64,000 nucleotides of DNA from positions 1 to 64,000 of the forward strand of contig NZ_JAIMID010000008.1 in assembly GCF_019966535.1 (NCBI RefSeq). Direction: 5' to 3'. This document shows, piece by piece, positions 63,498 to 64,000 of this stretch. Origin of the DNA: Mesobacterium pallidum (GTDB lineage Bacteria > Pseudomonadota > Alphaproteobacteria > Rhodobacterales > Rhodobacteraceae). A program made the position numbers and the translations under genes. The first letter of the stretch is position 1; the number at the start of each line of letters is the position of its first letter. The notes beneath the pieces are model-generated. The model was not told the DNA's origin. It worked only from the letters and a program-made list of their open reading frames with translations, and ran no database searches.

Positions 63498-64000
63498 TCA
63501 CACGCGCATCGGCATGACGACATAGACCGCCGTCTCGTCGTTGCCTTCGCGCATCAGAGTCGGATCGCCGGCCGAGTTGAACAGGAACACCGCGTTCTCG
63601 CGGTCCACCTGGGAGGCGATTTCCAGCAGGTACTTGGCGTTGAAGCCTATCTCGAGCCGCTCGTCGCTATAGGCCACGGCCAGCTCTTCCTCGGCCGCGC
63701 CGCTGTCGGGGGCGTTGACCGACAGGATCAGCCGATCTTCGTCGAGGCTCATCTTGACCGCGCGCGACCGCTCGGAGCTGACCGTCGCCACCCGGTCGAC
63801 CGCCTTGGCGAAATCGGTGGCGTCCACCTCCATCCGGCGGGTGTTCCCCTGCGGGATCACGCGGGTGTAATCGGGGAAGGTGCCGTCGATCACCTTCGAC
63901 GTCAGCGTGATGTCGGGCGTGGCAAAGCGCACCTTGGTCTCGGAGACCGAGACGGCGATGTCCATGTCATCCTCTTCCAGCAGCTTGCGCAGTTCGCCCA
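63498..64000 (-). CDS. dnaN: DNA polymerase III beta sliding clamp (3' part)
   Basis: About 167 C-terminal residues of the clamp are in the window; the N-terminus is beyond the right edge. Features: VSVSETKVRFATPDITLTSKVIDGTFPDYTRVIPQGNTRRMEVDATDF, the diagnostic central segment, IGFNAKYLLEIAS, and the closing VYVVMPMRV that matches the conserved VMPMR(L/V) tail. Confidence 0.95.
   Translation of the reverse strand, partial: GELRKLLEEDDMDIAVSVSETKVRFATPDITLTSKVIDGTFPDYTRVIPQGNTRRMEVDATDFAKAVDRVATVSSERSRAVKMSLDEDRLILSVNAPDSGAAEEELAVAYSDERLEIGFNAKYLLEIASQVDRENAVFLFNSAGDPTLMREGNDETAVYVVMPMRV

Overview
The window is a GC-rich chromosomal segment of an alphaproteobacterium, most likely a marine-type Rhodobacterales (Roseobacter-group) bacterium. 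The evidence is the dnaN-recF-gyrB cluster, the taurine system (tpa plus tauABC), TRAP transporters, the GFA, ZapE and DoxX genes, and hairpins followed by a GGAGTATTT motif downstream of genes. No species can be named from the sequence alone.

Region 1 (1-4861): the right end of an integrated element. It carries a truncated portal gene, a prohead protease/major capsid fusion, a gpW-like head-tail joining protein, a DUF2190 capsid cement protein, an AlpA-like regulator and a tyrosine integrase that stops 52 bases before the 3' end of tRNA-Lys(TTT). No tail or lysis gene lies between the capsid block and alpA-int, so this is either a deleted prophage or a capsid-forming satellite. Region 2 (4970-7065): the housekeeping pair dapF-mtaB.

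Region 3 (7508-36307): the main feature, a 29-kb block of 20 co-directional, mostly overlapping genes encoding an extracellular contractile injection system (eCIS, related to Afp/PVC). It has one sheath, one tube, a Pvc16-like terminator, a Pvc15-like AAA ATPase, a hub and spike divided over several ORFs, gp25, two baseplate J-like proteins and a tail protein I. Less familiar members are a CxxC protein, an extraordinary Glu/Arg repeat protein, a 74-aa ORF and an 1180-aa DUF6519-like coiled-coil protein. The 3' end is a cargo-like module: a DUF4157 protein with a probable Tgl-type transglutaminase domain, a 1332-aa DUF4157 protein with a long amphipathic region and two DHV (His-Me-finger-like) motifs, an M4-like zinc protease and a metallo-beta-lactamase-fold protein. 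No canonical tape measure, tail fibre, holin or lysin was found.

Region 4 (36292-39349): zinc uptake, with zur-znuC-znuB divergent from znuA across a clear Zur box. Region 5 (39406-44350): taurine uptake tauABC (minus strand) divergent from taurine-pyruvate aminotransferase tpa (plus strand), with CTGGnCC direct repeats at the tpa promoter and a strong terminator after tpa. Region 6 (44466-54148): an AT-rich membrane protein of foreign appearance, a GFA protein, TRAP dctQM without dctP, zapE, a THUMP RNA methyltransferase, a DUF1963 protein, cytochrome c', a YaiI/DUF188 protein, an ornithine-cyclodeaminase-like protein and an alpha/beta hydrolase.

Region 7 (54145-64000): MFS transporter, FOXRED2-like flavoprotein, a VOC protein split by one in-frame TAG, DoxX, a small secreted Cys protein, then gyrB, lysE, recF and the 3' part of dnaN. 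The dnaN-recF-gyrB order suggests that dnaA and possibly the replication origin lie to the right of the window.
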